Below, piece after piece: positions 13,398 through 15,690 of a stretch of DNA of 15,690 bases; the stretch's first letter is position 1; each line of letters begins with the position of its first letter. Under the pieces are notes generated by a model. That model ran no database searches. It was given only the letters and a program-made list of their open reading frames with translations, and was not told the origin of the DNA. This stretch comes from Gemmatimonadota bacterium (GTDB lineage: Bacteria; Gemmatimonadota; Gemmatimonadetes; Gemmatimonadales; GWC2-71-9): contig QHUF01000209.1 of the NCBI GenBank assembly GCA_003221075.1, positions 1-15,690 on the forward strand, given 5' to 3'. Made by a program: the position numbers and the translations under genes.

Positions 13398-14638
13398 AGA
13401 ACGTCGGAAGCAACTGGGTCGTCACCGTGGTGACGGTGTTTGCCGTCTATATGCTCACGCCGTTCACCCTCCACAAGCTGGGCGTCGACGGATACGGCAC
13501 CTGGCTGCTCATCACCTCCATCAATGCGTACCTGGGGCTGCTCGTATTAGGTGTCCCGATGGCGTCCGTCCGCTACTTCGCGCAGCATGTGGCCACCGGG
13601 GACACGCGCAGTCTCAACGAGGCGATTAGCAGCTGCACGGGTCTCTACCTGCTGCTGGGACTCGTCGCGCTCGTCGTCGGCGTTGGCCTGTACGCATTCT
13701 TTACCCTCTACGGCATCCCGACGGCTTTGCATGGCGACGCCCGCTCCGCGTTCGGAGTGATGGTCCTGTTCGTCGCCGTCGGATTCGTCGCGCTCCTCCC
13801 GGAAGGCGTCCTGGCCGCGCACTGTGATTTTGTACCGCGCAACGTCGTCCGCCTTGCCACGGTGTTGCTCCGGCCCTTCGACTTCACGCTTTGCTGGCTG
13901 GTCATTCGACGCCGTTACCCCGAGATCCGCATGCGCTTGGCGGGGTTCGACTGGGTTCTGGTGCGCAAGATCTTTTCCTTCAGCCTGTACGTGCTGGTAC
14001 TGAACGCCGGCGCTCGCCTCTCATTCGAAACGGACTCGATGGTGATCGGAGGGTTCATGGGCGTGGGGTGGATTCCCCACTTCACCGTGGCCAACAGCGT
14101 CATCATCTATCTGATGGAATTCGTGGTCGCCATCGCGGCGGTCGTGATGCCGACCGCCACGCGACTGCAGACGCAAGGGAAGATTCCGGAATTGCGGGAA
14201 ATCTTCCTGAAGTGGTCCAAGATCGCATTTTCGATAACGATGATTGCCGGCCTGTTCCTCGTGGTCCTAGGCCCGCGCTTCATCGCGTGGTGGGTCGGTC
14301 CGCAGTTCGAGCGATCGGCAGGCCAGGTCCTGCAGATCCTGATGATCTCATACCTGGTCTTCCTGCCCGTCCGCGGAGTGGCGCTTCCGATTCTCATGGG
14401 ACTCGGCAAGCCGCGGCTTCCGACCATCGGGTTTCTCATCGCGGGTGTGGTCAATCTCGTGCTGAGCATCCTCCTGGTGCGTCCGCTTGGCCTTGTCGGC
14501 GTCGCGCTCGGCACCGCCATCCCCAACGTTCTGTTTGCTGCGCTCGTGCTGGTCCAGGCATGCCGAGAGCTTGATGCGCCGGTCGCGGAGTACCTGCGTG
14601 TTCGGGCTGACATGGGTGTTCTTCGTGTATCGGAATGA
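13391..14638 (+). CDS. Wzx-type oligosaccharide flippase (MATE/MVF-like superfamily)
   Basis: A 415-residue polytopic membrane protein. Hydrophobic segments lie near 10-25, 38-60, 83-108, 121-145, 155-172, 195-208, 232-255, 279-300, 313-335, 345-362 and 366-390. Family features include LHKLGVDGYGTWLLI (28-42), SFSLYVLVLNAGARLSFETD (196-215) and LMGLGKPRLPTIGFL (335-349). It should carry lipid-linked repeat units across the inner membrane for polymerisation by a Wzy-type enzyme. The helix count is lower than the 12-14 usual in this family. Between Asn151 and Arg173 there are only about 21 residues, interrupted by Arg161, where family members usually have a helix hairpin, so an in-frame loss near base 13871 is suspected. 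It is cotranscribed with the deacetylase (7-base overlap). Confidence 0.8.
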   Translation: MLKNVGSNWVVTVVTVFAVYMLTPFTLHKLGVDGYGTWLLITSINAYLGLLVLGVPMASVRYFAQHVATGDTRSLNEAISSCTGLYLLLGLVALVVGVGLYAFFTLYGIPTALHGDARSAFGVMVLFVAVGFVALLPEGVLAAHCDFVPRNVVRLATVLLRPFDFTLCWLVIRRRYPEIRMRLAGFDWVLVRKIFSFSLYVLVLNAGARLSFETDSMVIGGFMGVGWIPHFTVANSVIIYLMEFVVAIAAVVMPTATRLQTQGKIPELREIFLKWSKIAFSITMIAGLFLVVLGPRFIAWWVGPQFERSAGQVLQILMISYLVFLPVRGVALPILMGLGKPRLPTIGFLIAGVVNLVLSILLVRPLGLVGVALGTAIPNVLFAALVLVQACRELDAPVAEYLRVRADMGVLRVSE

Positions 14639-14695
14639 CCCGCATGTCGACCTGCGGGGTCGGCTCCCGATGTTGCGAGCGCAGAGTCGCGCGTG

Positions 14696-15690
14696 ATGCT
14701 CTGGATCCTCGTTGCCGCGCTCGCGGCACCGGCTCTCCTCCTCGTCGCCGAAGCATCGTGCCGTTGGTGGATCCGCGTACGGTCGCGCTATTACGTCTGG
14801 CCACCGCAGGCGCGTCTCGAAATCCGGCCGGATCCCGAGGCGTTTCCCGAGCTCGACCGGCAGGCGCGATTCCACGTCAACGCGGATGGGGAGCGTGGAG
14901 GTGAGGTTGCTCGAGGGGAGGACGGACTGTACCGCATTCTTGCGGTGGGTGGCAGCGCGGTCGAGTGCTTCGCGCTCGATCAGCCCAAGACTTGGCCCGG
15001 AGTGCTCGAACACCTGCTCAACGCGCCGGATCGCCTCCACCCCCTGGGGGCTCGCCGGGTCCACGTCGGTAACGTGGGACACTCAGGGATCGGGTCGCCT
15101 GAGCTCGATGTCATTCTCGAGCACATCCTCCCCCAGTACGGCCACCTCGATGCGATAATCGTCATGGTCGGGGCCAGCGACATATATCACTGGCTCGAGC
15201 AGGGTGCCCCGCCGTCGCGGGCGGCTCCGCCGGTGCCAGAGGAAATGCTGTTTTCCTGTCATCCGCAGCAACGCTTCGGCTGGAAGCCCGGCGCGTGGGC
15301 CTTGGCGGAGATCGCTCGCCGGCTGCGCCGATCGTGGTTTCGTCGTGTCGACGTGAAGGAGCGCACCGGGGCATGGTTCGTCGGCGCGCGACGCATGCGC
15401 GCGGAAGCAAAAGAGGTGCTCACGACCATGCCCGACCCAACCTTCGTGTTGCGGGATTTCCAGCACCATTTCCATCGCCTTCTCAGCCGGGCGAAGACTC
15501 ATGCCGATCGCGTGCTGGTGGTGCATCAGCCATGGCTGGAGGGTCCCTACACTGCCGAGGAGGCGGCGAAGTTTTGGCACGGCGGGGTTGGCAGGCCGTG
15601 GAAGGAAACGGTCACTGTCTATTACGATCTGGAGATCGTCAATCGATTGCTGGCGCTGGTGCAAGCGCGGGCCGGCCAGGTCGCTGACGG
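14696..15690 (+). CDS. SGNH/GDSL-like hydrolase with N-terminal membrane anchor (3' truncated by window end)
   Basis: The frame runs open from ATG 14696 (or GTG 14693) to the window end, giving 331 codons. An N-terminal hydrophobic segment (about 2-20) would anchor the protein with its domain outside the cytoplasm. Block I reads ILAVGGSAVE (81-90), with Ser87 as candidate nucleophile and GGS in place of GDS. Block II is NVGHSGIGSPE (126-136). Block III is MVGASDIYHW (157-166), with Ser161 where the oxyanion Asn of GxND normally sits. The C-terminal Asp-x-x-His block would lie beyond the window. Proteins of this shape in EPS loci are usually thought to act on acetyl esters of the polysaccharide; that role is inferred. 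The gene follows the flippase by 57 bases in the same direction and is probably the fourth member of the operon. The RBS is weak. Confidence 0.75.
   Translation, partial: MLWILVAALAAPALLLVAEASCRWWIRVRSRYYVWPPQARLEIRPDPEAFPELDRQARFHVNADGERGGEVARGEDGLYRILAVGGSAVECFALDQPKTWPGVLEHLLNAPDRLHPLGARRVHVGNVGHSGIGSPELDVILEHILPQYGHLDAIIVMVGASDIYHWLEQGAPPSRAAPPVPEEMLFSCHPQQRFGWKPGAWALAEIARRLRRSWFRRVDVKERTGAWFVGARRMRAEAKEVLTTMPDPTFVLRDFQHHFHRLLSRAKTHADRVLVVHQPWLEGPYTAEEAAKFWHGGVGRPWKETVTVYYDLEIVNRLLALVQARAGQVAD

Noticed and set aside
1..15690. CRISPR arrays, tRNA or rRNA genes, insertion sequences
   Set aside because: No regularly spaced repeats, cloverleaf-like sequences or transposase-like proteins were found on either strand.

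Overview
This is a high-GC bacterial window carrying most of an exopolysaccharide or O-antigen-type assembly and decoration locus. On its left flank is a tandem array of at least three related surface lipoproteins. The high GC, the GTG and TTG starts, lipoproteins built from bacterial Ig-like (Big_2) domains, and the style of the glycan genes suggest a Gemmatimonadota-like or similar soil or environmental bacterium. That assignment is a guess from style; no rRNA or other phylogenetic marker is present.

Layout. Bases 1-3208 (+) hold the 3' end of one lipoprotein gene, a complete second copy (529-2127; three Ig-like domains, a run of 26 prolines and a C-terminal glucanase/lyase-like domain) and a frameshifted third copy (2233-3208). 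The first two copies are each followed by a strong GC hairpin. Bases 3164-7873 hold an FkbM-like methyltransferase (-), a frameshifted glycosyltransferase (+), an intact GT4-type glycosyltransferase (-) and a frameshifted Wzy/O-antigen-ligase-like membrane protein (-). Bases 8043-11085 hold an ATP-grasp ligase (+) convergent with a glutamine-hydrolysing asparagine-synthetase-like amidotransferase (-). Bases 11273-15690 look like one operon (+) with overlapping genes: CelD/BcsL-type acetyltransferase, polysaccharide deacetylase, Wzx-type flippase, and an SGNH hydrolase cut off by the window end.

How the genes could work together (inference): the glycosyltransferases build a lipid-linked repeat unit, Wzx flips it and the Wzy-like protein polymerises it. 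The methyltransferase, amidotransferase, ATP-grasp ligase, acetyltransferase, deacetylase and SGNH protein would decorate it, and the Ig-like lipoproteins could bind or cleave the glycan at the surface.

Most notable observations: (1) a 15-nt motif, GGCNYCGACGCAACA, occurs three times, only in the two divergent intergenic regions of the locus; (2) at least four, perhaps five, genes carry an internal deletion, three of them breaking the frame, which is either active decay or an assembly problem; (3) lipoprotein copies 1 and 2 are almost identical up to the stop codon and then diverge abruptly, which suggests recent duplication or gene conversion; (4) all three convergent gene pairs overlap at their 3' ends. 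No tRNA, rRNA, CRISPR array, transposase or integrase was seen. No gene-free stretch exceeds about 190 bases.
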